DNA from: CAKUFA01 sp963618735
Lineage (GTDB): Bacteria; Bacillota; Clostridia; Christensenellales; Aristaeellaceae
Reading direction: 5' to 3'
Length of the DNA: 8,168 nt
Assembly: GCA_963618735.1 (NCBI GenBank)
Contig: CAVEUM010000053.1
Coordinates: forward strand, 1 to 8,168
The notes beneath the pieces were generated by a model. That model worked only from the letters and a program-made list of their open reading frames with translations, was not told the DNA's origin and ran no database searches. The translations under genes and the position numbers were made by a program. Positions 1 through 6,149 of this stretch are shown piece by piece; position 1 is the first letter of the stretch, and the number at the start of each line of letters is the position of its first letter.

Positions 1-908
1 ACCAGGTCGCCCCAAATCTTCTGCACTTCCGCGTTCTTCTTTTTGCGCAGCAGGAAGAAAGCAAGGACCAGCTGCAGCAGGGTGGGAACGAGCACTGCGC
101 CCATCTGGAGGCCGTAAATAGCCCCGCTCATGGTCGTGGTGTTGGTCGCGGTAGCAACCAGGTCAGTGGCCGTGGCGCCATCATATACAGCAGCGCCGTT
201 CACGAAGAAGCCATTGGTCACCGCAGCGCTGATGTTATTAATCACGTGCAAAATGGCCACCGTCCACACGCTGCCGGTGCGGAAGTAAATCGCCGCAAAC
301 AGGATGCCGGAGGCGATGTTGCTAACCGCCTGAATCACAACAGACGAAACGGTGCTGGTGCCGCTGATGTTCATCAGGTGCAGCAGGCCGAACAGCAATC
401 CGGACAGGATAGACGCCTTCAGCACGCCCTTGCTGTCCAGGCCGAAGTGCTCCAGCATGGTTTCACCAATGATGGCACGGCACATGAGCTCTTCCATGAT
501 GCCCACCATGCAGAAGGAGGCGAGGAAGCGAATGATCATGCCCGTAGACTGCAGCTCTGCCTGCATGTCTATCATCTGGCCGACAATCGCCATGGTATAC
601 ACGATGCTGTAAATCAGCTTTACAGCGCTGACGGAAAGTTTGGTGCTGAACTTCACACCACGACCCTTGAGCAGGTGAAGTCTTCCCGTCAGGTGAAGCA
701 GCAGGATCATCAGCAGGGCGCTTACCAGCTCATCAAAGAAAAGCATGGTGTATTCAATGATCTGCCGATCCTTAGGCAGCAGACCCCAATTATAAATCTG
801 CAGCCACAAGGGCGTACCTGCGTAGCTGATGATCATGAACAGTACCACAGGAACGAAGCAGTACAAAATGGGATGCTTCTCGCGGAAACCTGAAAGTTTA
901 GCAGACAT
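1..908 (-). CDS. CPBP-family intramembrane metalloprotease, C-terminus cut by window edge
   Basis: At least 302 residues are visible on the minus strand; the gene runs off the left edge without a stop. The protein is very hydrophobic, with about eight membrane segments (roughly residues 15-33, 53-74, 95-110, 125-138, 163-182, 188-208, 213-229 and 262-288). It carries the three motifs of the CPBP (CAAX protease and bacteriocin-processing, Abi) family: EELMCR at 139-144, FGLLH at 173-177 and HVINN at 221-225. These supply the catalytic glutamates and the histidine/asparagine of the membrane active site. Members cleave or process membrane-associated peptides; some serve in bacteriocin self-immunity. 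The substrate here is unknown. The visible protein ends in a Lys-rich cytoplasmic-looking tail (RKKKN, 288-292). Start ATG at 906-908 follows a GGGAG ribosome site (916-920) with 7-nt spacing. It is transcribed divergently from the flavoprotein gene. Confidence 0.9.
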   Translation of the reverse strand, partial: MSAKLSGFREKHPILYCFVPVVLFMIISYAGTPLWLQIYNWGLLPKDRQIIEYTMLFFDELVSALLMILLLHLTGRLHLLKGRGVKFSTKLSVSAVKLIYSIVYTMAIVGQMIDMQAELQSTGMIIRFLASFCMVGIMEELMCRAIIGETMLEHFGLDSKGVLKASILSGLLFGLLHLMNISGTSTVSSVVIQAVSNIASGILFAAIYFRTGSVWTVAILHVINNISAAVTNGFFVNGAAVYDGATATDLVATATNTTTMSGAIYGLQMGAVLVPTLLQLVLAFFLLRKKKNAEVQKIWGDL

Positions 909-951
909 AAGTTGTCTCCCTTCTTGTCCTTCCTTTGCGAAGGCTTTTGTG

Positions 952-960
952 ATTATATCA
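952..960 (-). promoter_or_regulatory. Extended -10 promoter for the CPBP protease gene
   Basis: Read on the minus strand this is TGATATAAT, a perfect -10 hexamer (952-957) preceded by the TGn element of an extended -10 promoter. No good -35 hexamer lies 16-18 nt upstream, which fits the extended -10 class. The start codon is about 44 nt downstream of the -10. Confidence 0.6.
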
Positions 961-1038
961 TAAAAGTGCGCGGAAATACAGTCGTTTTTTCTATTCCGTC
1001 ACAGGATTTTTCAAAGGATATTCATCATTCGCTTTCCA

Positions 1039-1067
1039 TTGAATTTTTCCCGCGATCCTGCTATAAT
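1039..1067 (+). promoter_or_regulatory. Sigma-A type promoter for the flavoprotein gene
   Basis: TTGAAT (1039-1044), a 17-nt spacer and a perfect TATAAT (1062-1067). Transcription should start near 1074, giving a leader of about 38 nt that contains the AGGAGG site at 1097-1102. Confidence 0.75.
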
Positions 1068-1111
1068 GTGCTCGTTAAAAAATCCCCAATTTTAAAAGGA
1101 GGAAGCGTTTC

Positions 1112-2896
1112 ATGAAAAAGGTTCTGTCTATGATCCTTGCTGTCTGCATGATGGCCACCATGATGGTGTTGCCCGCCTTTGCAGACGCGACCTACACCGG
1201 TGTCGGCGACGGCAAGAACGGTGCAGGCTCTATTGAAGTTTCCGTGACGCTGAACGACGATCAGCAGATCGTTGCTGTGGAAGTGACCAAAAACGGTGAC
1301 GACGCCGGCGTCAGCGATCCCGCTGTGGCTACCGTGCCCGGTGAAATCGTTGAAAAGAACAGCCTGAGCGTGGACACCGTGTCTGGTGCCACCCTGACCA
1401 GCAACGGCATTATCGCCGCTGTGGAAGCCGCTCTGGTAAGCGCAGGATTGAATCCCGAGGATTACAAGGGCACTGCCGAGACCGCTGAAGAAGTGGAAAA
1501 GACCGCTGTGGAAGAATCCACGGACGTGCTGGTCATTGGTGCCGGCATGGCTGGTCTGACCTCCGCCCTGGCTGCAAAGCAGAATGGCGCTAACGTCGTC
1601 GTCATCGACAAGATGTCCGTGGCTGGCGGCACCACCAACCTGGCTGGCGGCATCCTGGTGTGCGTTGGCTCTGAGCTGTTTGCCAACAACCGTCTGGACA
1701 CCGACAATCTGGAGTCCATGCTGGCCTTCTGGCACAACAAGATGGACGCATCCGGCGTGGACAGCGGCTATCCGGACTACGACCGTCTGGAAGGCGTGCT
1801 GGCCGACACCGGTGCCACGGTTGACTGGCTGGTGGAAAGCGGCGTTGAGTTCTCTTCTGAGCCCTATGCTGCATCCACTTCCTATCCTATGGCGCTGGCA
1901 AACGGCGGCGGTGCCGGCCTCATCACCATGCTGGTGAATGTGTGCACCAACGCCGGCATTGATCTCCGCCTGAACACCAAGGGTGTTTCTCTTCTGACGG
2001 ACGAAAGCGGTGCCGTGGTGGGCGCTGTGGCCGAAACCGACGATTCTGTGATCACCTTCAACGCCAAGAGCGTTGTGCTGGCTACCGGCGGCATCTCCCA
2101 GAACGAAGAGCTGGTGGAGAAGTACAGCCCCAAGCTGGCTCGCGCCGGCCTGATTCCCGCAAGCTCCGTGAGCCACACGGGCGACGGTTTCCTGATGGCT
2201 CTGGAAGTGGGCGCCGGCACCTTTGATGTGTTCTCCACCCCCCTGTACGCCACCATGGTGGATCCTGAGCTGACCGCCCTGACGGACACCTCTGCCCTCT
2301 CTACCTACACCCAGCTGGGCGTGAACGCCAACGGCGAGCGCTTCGCCAACGAGGCCGACAGCGCTGGCTGGGATACCCTGGACATGACCGCTTCTGACAT
2401 GATTCAGGACGGCAATGCTCCCTTCTGGTATGTGTTTGACTCCTCCGATGCTTCCGTTGCCGCTGTGCTGGAAGCCGGTGTGGAGAGCGGCGTTGTTGCC
2501 AAGGGCGACACGGCTGCAGAGCTGGCACTTGGCATGCACGTGTACACCAACACCTTTGTTTCCACCTTTGAAGCCTACAACGCAGCCGCTGAAGCCGGCG
2601 TGGACACCGAGTTCGGCAAGGACGCCATGTTCCTGAAGGCTCTGACCACCGCTCCCTTCTACGCTGTGAAGGTGTATCCTACCACCTTCGGTTCTGCCGG
2701 CGGTGTTACCACCACCGACCAGGGCCGCGTTACCCGTCAGGACGGCACGGTCATCTCCGGCCTGTACGCCGCGGGTGAAATGAGCAACCGCTACTACTAC
2801 AACGAGAACTACATCCTGGCTGCCTCTCTGGGTCTGTACTCCACCATGGGCCGCCGCGCCGGCACTGCCGCCGCTGAGGATGCTCTGGCAAAGTAA
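1112..2896 (+). CDS. Exported FMN-binding, FAD-dependent reductase of the fumarate reductase flavoprotein family
   Basis: The product has 594 residues. A Sec signal peptide spans about residues 1-24 (MKKVLSMIL start, cleavage after AFA); no lipobox is seen. An FMN_bind domain follows (about 35-112) with the motif D88-x-x-SGAT, where T94 is the predicted site of covalent FMN attachment by an ApbE-type transferase. A FAD_binding_2 domain follows (about 137-590): GAGMAG at 143-148, acidic D166 ending the second strand, ATGG at 324-327, RF-NE at 410-414, and a C-terminal LYAAGE (551-556) then GRRAG (580-584). Such proteins use electrons passed to the FMN to reduce an organic acceptor outside the membrane during anaerobic respiration. 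The residues that bind fumarate in Shewanella FccA appear replaced, so the substrate is open (see findings). ATG follows AGGAGG (1097-1102) with 9-nt spacing. Tandem stops TAA TAG end the gene. It is transcribed alone. Confidence 0.9.
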   Translation: MKKVLSMILAVCMMATMMVLPAFADATYTGVGDGKNGAGSIEVSVTLNDDQQIVAVEVTKNGDDAGVSDPAVATVPGEIVEKNSLSVDTVSGATLTSNGIIAAVEAALVSAGLNPEDYKGTAETAEEVEKTAVEESTDVLVIGAGMAGLTSALAAKQNGANVVVIDKMSVAGGTTNLAGGILVCVGSELFANNRLDTDNLESMLAFWHNKMDASGVDSGYPDYDRLEGVLADTGATVDWLVESGVEFSSEPYAASTSYPMALANGGGAGLITMLVNVCTNAGIDLRLNTKGVSLLTDESGAVVGAVAETDDSVITFNAKSVVLATGGISQNEELVEKYSPKLARAGLIPASSVSHTGDGFLMALEVGAGTFDVFSTPLYATMVDPELTALTDTSALSTYTQLGVNANGERFANEADSAGWDTLDMTASDMIQDGNAPFWYVFDSSDASVAAVLEAGVESGVVAKGDTAAELALGMHVYTNTFVSTFEAYNAAAEAGVDTEFGKDAMFLKALTTAPFYAVKVYPTTFGSAGGVTTTDQGRVTRQDGTVISGLYAAGEMSNRYYYNENYILAASLGLYSTMGRRAGTAAAEDALAK

Positions 2897-2921
2897 TAGC
2901 CCCAATCACCGGCATAAGAAG

Positions 2922-2956
2922 AGGGACGATCCCGCAAGGGTCGCCCTTCTTTTTTT
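2922..2956 (+). terminator. Intrinsic terminator of the flavoprotein gene
   Basis: The 5' arm 2922-2933 and the 3' arm 2938-2947 (GGGTCGCCCT) pair with two single-base bulges around a GCAA tetraloop. A T-rich tract follows at 2948-2956. Confidence 0.8.
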
Positions 2957-2960
2957 GCAA

Positions 2961-2991
2961 ATAAAAAGGCCAAAGGGAAATTCCCTTCGGC
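2961..2991 (-). terminator. Intrinsic terminator of the small Gly/Pro/His-rich protein gene
   Basis: On the minus strand a 9-bp stem (GCCGAAGGG with CCCTTTGGC, one G-T wobble; 2969-2991) closes a 5-nt AATTT loop and is followed by CTTTTTAT. It sits back to back with the flavoprotein terminator, insulating the two convergent genes. Confidence 0.8.
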
Positions 2992-3006
2992 GCAATATGT
3001 CCTGTT

Positions 3007-3261
3007 TCAGATGCCTCCCAGCAGCAATGTTACGGCCAATCCCACCAGTGCCGCCAGACCGATGGCGTACAGGCAGCAGCCAAAGCATCCGCCATGGGGG
3101 CGGCGTCTGTATCCAAAGCCGCGCTGGGGCGGCGGCGGAGGCTCCGGCGGACGACGATGGAACAATCCGCCTCCTCTTGGCGGTCTGGGCTGACCAAAGC
3201 CGCCGCGCCCACCCTGCATTCCGCCGTGAGGGCCGCCCTGGGGTCCACCATGATGCATCAT
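3007..3261 (-). CDS. Small Gly/Pro/His-rich tail-anchored membrane protein
   Basis: The product has 84 residues and I do not recognise its family. Residues 1-32 are low complexity, rich in Gly-Gly, His and Gln (H3, H4 and H12 lie between GG pairs). Residues 36-55 are Arg/Pro-rich with a run of five prolines (41-45) and R52-R54. A Cys cluster follows (C59, C62, C63), then one hydrophobic segment (about 64-81) ending LGGI. The basic region before the helix suggests a cytoplasmic N-terminus and a C-terminal membrane anchor. In-frame ATGs lie at 3267, 3261 and 3258. I chose 3261 because AGGAGG (3270-3275) is then 8 nt away; the 3267 ATG would be only 2 nt away. A longer upstream frame lacks a ribosome site. 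A dedicated terminator follows the stop. His and Cys content could mean metal binding, but that is a guess. Confidence 0.72.
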   Translation of the reverse strand: MMHHGGPQGGPHGGMQGGRGGFGQPRPPRGGGLFHRRPPEPPPPPQRGFGYRRRPHGGCFGCCLYAIGLAALVGLAVTLLLGGI

Positions 3262-3404
3262 ACGCATGTCCTCCTTCTTCTTCGGTACATGGATTATCTT
3301 CGACAAAAGGGACGGATTTTCCTTTATTTTCCCCTTCTTCTGCTTTCTCATACAGGAAAAAATTCCCGTAAGCAGTTTCATTTGTAACAAGGATGAAAAG
3401 GAGC

Positions 3405-3433
3405 TTGTTTTTTTCCCTCTTTTGTACTACAAT
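3405..3433 (+). promoter_or_regulatory. Promoter of the SH3-like/acidic secreted protein operon
   Basis: TTGTTT (3405-3410), a 17-nt spacer and TACAAT (3428-3433). Transcription is expected near 3440, just before a stem-loop. Confidence 0.65.
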
Positions 3434-3442
3434 CCCCTTACA

Positions 3443-3463
3443 CAGAGGAACATCCTTCCTCTG
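3443..3463 (+). other. Stem-loop at the 5' end of the SH3 operon mRNA
   Basis: CAGAGGAA (3443-3450) and TTCCTCTG (3456-3463) form a perfect 8-bp stem around a 5-nt CATCC loop. It begins within a few bases of the predicted transcription start and lies upstream of the ribosome site. No T-tract follows, so it is not a terminator. A 5' stabilising hairpin is one possible role. Confidence 0.55.
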
Positions 3464-3483
3464 AAAGAAAGGTGGAAAAAGCT

Positions 3484-4053
3484 ATGAAGACCACTAGGAT
3501 TCTTGCTCTCCTCATGGTAGCAGTCCTGGTACTGACCGTCCCCCTGTTTTCTCTTGCCGCCACGACTTCTCAGGTGAAGTACGTAAAGACCGGAACAGGC
3601 GGAAGCGTGAATATGCGTGCTGCCGGTAACGGCAATGCGAAAATCCTCACCACGATTCCCTACTCCACGGGTGTTATCGTTTACCGTGAAGTTAACGGCT
3701 GGTCTGAAGTTTCTTACTCCGGCTACTCCGAAGGCACCGGCTGGGTCATGAGCCGTTACCTGTCCAACACCAAGCCCTCTGACGGCAAGACCTCCGGCAA
3801 TTCCGCCGATACCCTGACTGCCAATGATTACAACGGTTTCAAGGCTGTGAATGCCTACACCACCGTGAAGCCCTCTACCCCCGGCAACTTTGTAAACATG
3901 CGCTGGGCTCCCAGCAAGGCAGCCCCTGTGCAGGCCAAGTACTATGAAGGCAAGCAGCTGCTGGTGCTGAAGGAGAATAAGACCTGGTGCCAGGTGTATG
4001 ATGCTGAAAATGGCTGCTGCGGCTTCATCATGAAGAAGCTGCTCAACCGCTGA
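3484..4053 (+). CDS. Secreted protein with two SH3-like (SH3b) domains
   Basis: The product has 189 residues. A Sec signal peptide covers about 1-26 (cleavage near SLA-A). Two bacterial SH3-like repeats follow, at about 32-93 and 127-187. Each holds the hallmark VNMR motif (42-45 and 137-140) and ends in a Gly-hydrophobic-x-x-x-x-Leu strand (GWVMSRYL, GFIMKKLL). A Ser/Thr/Asn-rich linker (about 96-125) joins them. SH3b domains usually bind cell-wall peptides or other proteins; no catalytic domain is present, so this is probably an envelope binding or targeting protein. The second repeat carries C169, C178 and C179, unusual in an exported protein of this kind. The ATG at 3484 lies 8 nt after AAAGGTGG (3468-3475). 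An in-frame GTG at 3472 falls inside that ribosome site and is rejected as start. The next gene begins 29 nt downstream, so the two are co-transcribed. Confidence 0.85.
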   Translation: MKTTRILALLMVAVLVLTVPLFSLAATTSQVKYVKTGTGGSVNMRAAGNGNAKILTTIPYSTGVIVYREVNGWSEVSYSGYSEGTGWVMSRYLSNTKPSDGKTSGNSADTLTANDYNGFKAVNAYTTVKPSTPGNFVNMRWAPSKAAPVQAKYYEGKQLLVLKENKTWCQVYDAENGCCGFIMKKLLNR

Positions 4054-4082
4054 GACCACGATCATCAGGAGGCGTTACCATT

Positions 4083-4646
4083 ATGAAGAAGCTTACTTCC
4101 CTGCTGCTGGCTGTGATGATGCTGCTGTGCAGCGTTGCTGCCCTGGCAGATGAAACTGCCGATGACACTCTCGTCATCACCACCGACCTGCCTATTGATG
4201 TGCAGATTCCCAATCCCGAAAATGCAAACGTGGATTACTACGAGTATGAAAACGTTGGCTACATCGTGTACAGCGTGGGTGACGCGGAAGCTGCCACCAC
4301 CCTGAAGTATTTCGTGACCCTGGCAATGTCCGATGATACCCTGCTGAACGGCAAGGATCTTGCTGATGCCACCGATGACGAAATCAAGGCGCTGTTCGAG
4401 GTTGCCACCTCCCCTGCAGAGGGTGAAGAGAATCCCTACACCTACGAAGTCGTCACCTTTGATGACGGCACGAAGGCGCTGAACATCGTTGACGAAAGCC
4501 AGCGCGATTCCGCCTGGGTTCTGACCGTGAAGAACGGCGTGTTCGTTCAGGTTTTCGCCTGGTATGACGACCTGACCGCTCTGTCTGATGCGGAAATTCA
4601 GGATGCCGTTAATCTGATGGATGCCCTGACCTTCATCACCAAGTAA
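4083..4646 (+). CDS. Secreted acidic protein of unknown family
   Basis: The product has 187 residues and I do not recognise it. A signal peptide spans about 1-22 (MKKLTSLLL start, cleavage after ALA). The single Cys at 16 is not in a lipobox, so it is not a lipoprotein. The mature part is rich in Asp and Glu and is predicted to be one compact alpha/beta domain: strands near 55-64 (VGYIVYSV) and 152-161, and acidic helices near 93-108 and 166-182. No enzyme motif or repeat is visible. The ATG follows AGGAGG (4067-4072) with 10-nt spacing. It is second in an operon with the double SH3 protein, and both are exported. The pairing suggests a shared envelope role. A strong terminator follows. Confidence 0.8.
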   Translation: MKKLTSLLLAVMMLLCSVAALADETADDTLVITTDLPIDVQIPNPENANVDYYEYENVGYIVYSVGDAEAATTLKYFVTLAMSDDTLLNGKDLADATDDEIKALFEVATSPAEGEENPYTYEVVTFDDGTKALNIVDESQRDSAWVLTVKNGVFVQVFAWYDDLTALSDAEIQDAVNLMDALTFITK

Positions 4647-4653
4647 AACACAG

Positions 4654-4692
4654 AACATCCCCTTCACCTTCGGGCGAGGGGGATGTTTTTTT
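4654..4692 (+). terminator. Intrinsic terminator of the secreted-protein operon
   Basis: A 15-bp stem (4654-4668 with 4673-4687) with one A-C mismatch and one G-T wobble is capped by a TTCG tetraloop and runs into TTTTTTT (4686-4692). Confidence 0.93.
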
Positions 4693-4764
4693 CTGTCAAT
4701 CGCAGCTTTTCTCCCCGTTTCCCGGGGCGGCACAACTTTTTTCAAAAAAACTTTCAAAAACCTG

Positions 4765-4792
4765 TTGACAAAATCGAAAACATGAGTATAAT
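4765..4792 (+). promoter_or_regulatory. Consensus promoter of the tRNA-Lys gene
   Basis: Perfect TTGACA (4765-4770) and perfect TATAAT (4787-4792) with a 16-nt spacer. The expected start is near 4799. A 6-bp hairpin (GTTGCT 4800-4805 with AGCAAC 4812-4817) sits in the short pre-tRNA leader. Confidence 0.9.
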
Positions 4793-4826
4793 ATTCATTG
4801 TTGCTTGTGAGAGCAACAAAAGATAT

Positions 4827-4899
4827 GCACCATTAGCTCAGTTGGTAGAGCACCTGACTCTTAATCAGGGTGTCTAGGGTTCGAGTCCCTAATGGTGTA
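4827..4899 (+). tRNA. tRNA-Lys (anticodon CTT)
   Basis: The gene is 73 nt and folds as a full cloverleaf. The acceptor 4827-4833 pairs with 4892-4898, with G1-U72 as a wobble. The D stem is GCTC/GAGC, and the anticodon stem CCTGA/TCAGG has the loop CTCTTAA, giving anticodon CTT. The T stem TAGGG/CCCTA has the loop TTCGAGT, and the discriminator base is A. CCA is not encoded, so it must be added after transcription. It has its own promoter and terminator. Confidence 0.97.
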
Positions 4900-4904
4900 C
4901 ATGG

Positions 4905-4936
4905 TTCACGAAGCGCATTGCTTCGTGAATTTTTTT
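4905..4936 (+). terminator. Intrinsic terminator of tRNA-Lys
   Basis: A perfect 10-bp stem (TTCACGAAGC with GCTTCGTGAA, 4905-4914 and 4920-4929) with a 5-nt loop GCATT, then seven T (4930-4936). Confidence 0.95.
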
Positions 4937-4961
4937 GTTATCGGAAAGTGAGGCGTTCTTC

Positions 4962-5522
4962 ATGGAATACGAGCTCATTCGATCCAGCCGCAAAACCCTG
5001 GCCATTGAGATAAAGTCCGGCCGATTGATTGTCCGCGCACCCATGAAGGCCGCCAAGGCGGACATTAACGCCTTTCTCCGCAAAAGCGAGCCATGGATTC
5101 AGTCCCATCTGCAGCAGGCAGAGGCAAGGCAGCAGGCGCTGTCTCAGGTGAAGAAGCTCACCATGGACGAATTGCGGCAGCTGGCCGAACAGGCGCTGCA
5201 GGTCATCCCCGAGAGAGTGCGGCATTATGCGCCGCTGGTTGGGGTCACCTATGGCCGCATCACCATCCGCAACCAGCGCACAAAATGGGGGAGCTGCAGC
5301 AGCAAGGGCAATCTCAATTTCAACTGCCTGCTGATGCTCGCTCCCCCAGAGGTTCTGGATAGCGTGGTGGTGCACGAGCTGTGCCACCTTAAGGAAATGA
5401 ACCATTCCGAGCGCTTTTACGCGGAAGTATTGCGGGTCTTCCCCGAATATCACCGCTGGAACCGGTGGCTGAAGGACAACGGCGCTTCCCTCATGTGCCG
5501 CATGCCCGATGGGAATGAATAA
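4962..5522 (+). CDS. YgjP/DUF45-family (SprT-like) zinc metallopeptidase
   Basis: The product has 186 residues. The C-terminal half carries the family signature: WGSC at 109-112, then the zinc-peptidase helix HELCH at 138-142 and a third ligand H148 five residues on (HExxH-x5-H), followed by ERFY. H138, H142 and H148 should bind the metal and E139 should be the catalytic base. Residues about 1-50 form the beta-rich start seen in these proteins, and 50-90 look helical. Members are cytoplasmic and mostly uncharacterised; E. coli YgjP is the namesake. The ATG at 4962 follows GTGAGG with about 8-nt spacing. An in-frame TTG at 4935 lies in the tRNA terminator T-tract and is rejected. The start is only 25 nt after that T-tract and I see no promoter in the gap, so readthrough from the tRNA promoter is likely. 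Its stop is 3 nt from the stop of the opposing acetyltransferase gene. Confidence 0.9.
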   Translation: MEYELIRSSRKTLAIEIKSGRLIVRAPMKAAKADINAFLRKSEPWIQSHLQQAEARQQALSQVKKLTMDELRQLAEQALQVIPERVRHYAPLVGVTYGRITIRNQRTKWGSCSSKGNLNFNCLLMLAPPEVLDSVVVHELCHLKEMNHSERFYAEVLRVFPEYHRWNRWLKDNGASLMCRMPDGNE

Positions 5523-5525
5523 CGC

Positions 5526-6029
5526 TCACAAATCCCACTGATAATAGTTTCTGACTCGGCCGTCATAGGCGGGCATCTGCGCCACTGCGTGGAAGCCCGC
5601 TTTTTCAAAGGATGTGCGGGAAGGCAGATTCTCCGGGTCCACCGTTGCGAACATGGCCGTGCATCCTTCCTCCAGCGCTTTTTCGCGGAAGAAGGCAAAG
5701 AACGCTTTGTGAATGCCCTGACGGCGGTACGCGGGGTCTACCATAATATCCCGAAAATCAAACGTGCCTTCTGCTTTTTTGCCCAATTTCAGCGCATAGC
5801 TTCCGCCGGGATGCTTTTCTCCGCTGCAGGCCACGCCCAGGGCAATGAGCTTCCCCTCCACGCGGATGCCCCACGCATTGCCGCAATGCACGTCATCCAC
5901 AAATTCCTCATGGGTGTTGGGAAAATACCAGCGTGCATCAGGCAGCGAGGCAAGCATCCGCTGCTGCAGTTTTTCCATATCGTCCATATCCTGCTCCTGC
6001 AGGATGGTGATTTGTTTAAGCCATTCCAT
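5526..6029 (-). CDS. GNAT-family N-acetyltransferase
   Basis: The product has 167 residues, normal for a single GNAT domain. The central strand and acetyl-CoA loop are clear: FRDIMVDPAYRRQGIH at 92-107, where RRQGIH (102-107) is a motif A pyrophosphate-binding loop of the R/Q-x-x-G-x-G/A type with His at the last place. Motif B follows at about 127-146, with N134, S137 and the FEKAGF turn (141-146). GNAT enzymes transfer acetyl from acetyl-CoA to an amine; the substrate cannot be read from the sequence. The ATG at 6027-6029 follows AGGAGG (6039-6044) with 9-nt spacing. The gene is divergent from the HAD hydrolase, and I found no convincing minus-strand promoter in the gap. It converges on the metallopeptidase gene with a 3-nt gap and no room for a terminator. 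Confidence 0.9.
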   Translation of the reverse strand: MEWLKQITILQEQDMDDMEKLQQRMLASLPDARWYFPNTHEEFVDDVHCGNAWGIRVEGKLIALGVACSGEKHPGGSYALKLGKKAEGTFDFRDIMVDPAYRRQGIHKAFFAFFREKALEEGCTAMFATVDPENLPSRTSFEKAGFHAVAQMPAYDGRVRNYYQWDL

Positions 6030-6093
6030 CGCCTATTTCCTCCTGTTCGGAGGGTTCATTTCGCCGCCCTGCAGAAAATCTCCTGCTTTGCCC

Positions 6094-6123
6094 TTGACAG
6101 CAACCCGTTTTCGCCGCTACAAT
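6094..6123 (+). promoter_or_regulatory. Promoter of the HAD hydrolase gene
   Basis: Perfect TTGACA (6094-6099), an 18-nt spacer and TACAAT (6118-6123). Transcription near 6130 leaves a leader of about 20 nt holding only the ribosome site GGAGG (6138-6142). Confidence 0.8.
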
Positions 6124-6149
6124 GTCTCAAAAGCCATGGAGGTAGCAGC

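Noticed and set aside
246..893. 215-codon plus-strand frame over the CPBP gene
   Set aside because: It is Gln/His-rich noise opposite a membrane protein with three conserved protease motifs on the minus strand.
1061..2905. 614-codon open frame on the minus strand, antisense to the flavoprotein gene
   Set aside because: It is a His/Gly-rich mirror frame produced by codon bias of the real gene; it has no ribosome site or domain, and it spans the flavoprotein promoter-proximal and terminator-proximal DNA.
4710..4730. CCCCG/CGGGG inverted repeat between the operon terminator and the tRNA promoter
   Set aside because: The stem is only 5 bp with no T-tract directly after it, and a strong terminator already precedes it.
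4683..4877. 64-codon frame ending in the familiar PLAQLVEHLT-type peptide
   Set aside because: This peptide is the translation of the tRNA gene in one frame, a known source of false proteins.
5589..6149. Upstream extension of the HAD hydrolase frame (start at 5589)
   Set aside because: It is antisense to the acetyltransferase gene. The HAD promoter and ribosome site lie just before 6150, where motif I begins.
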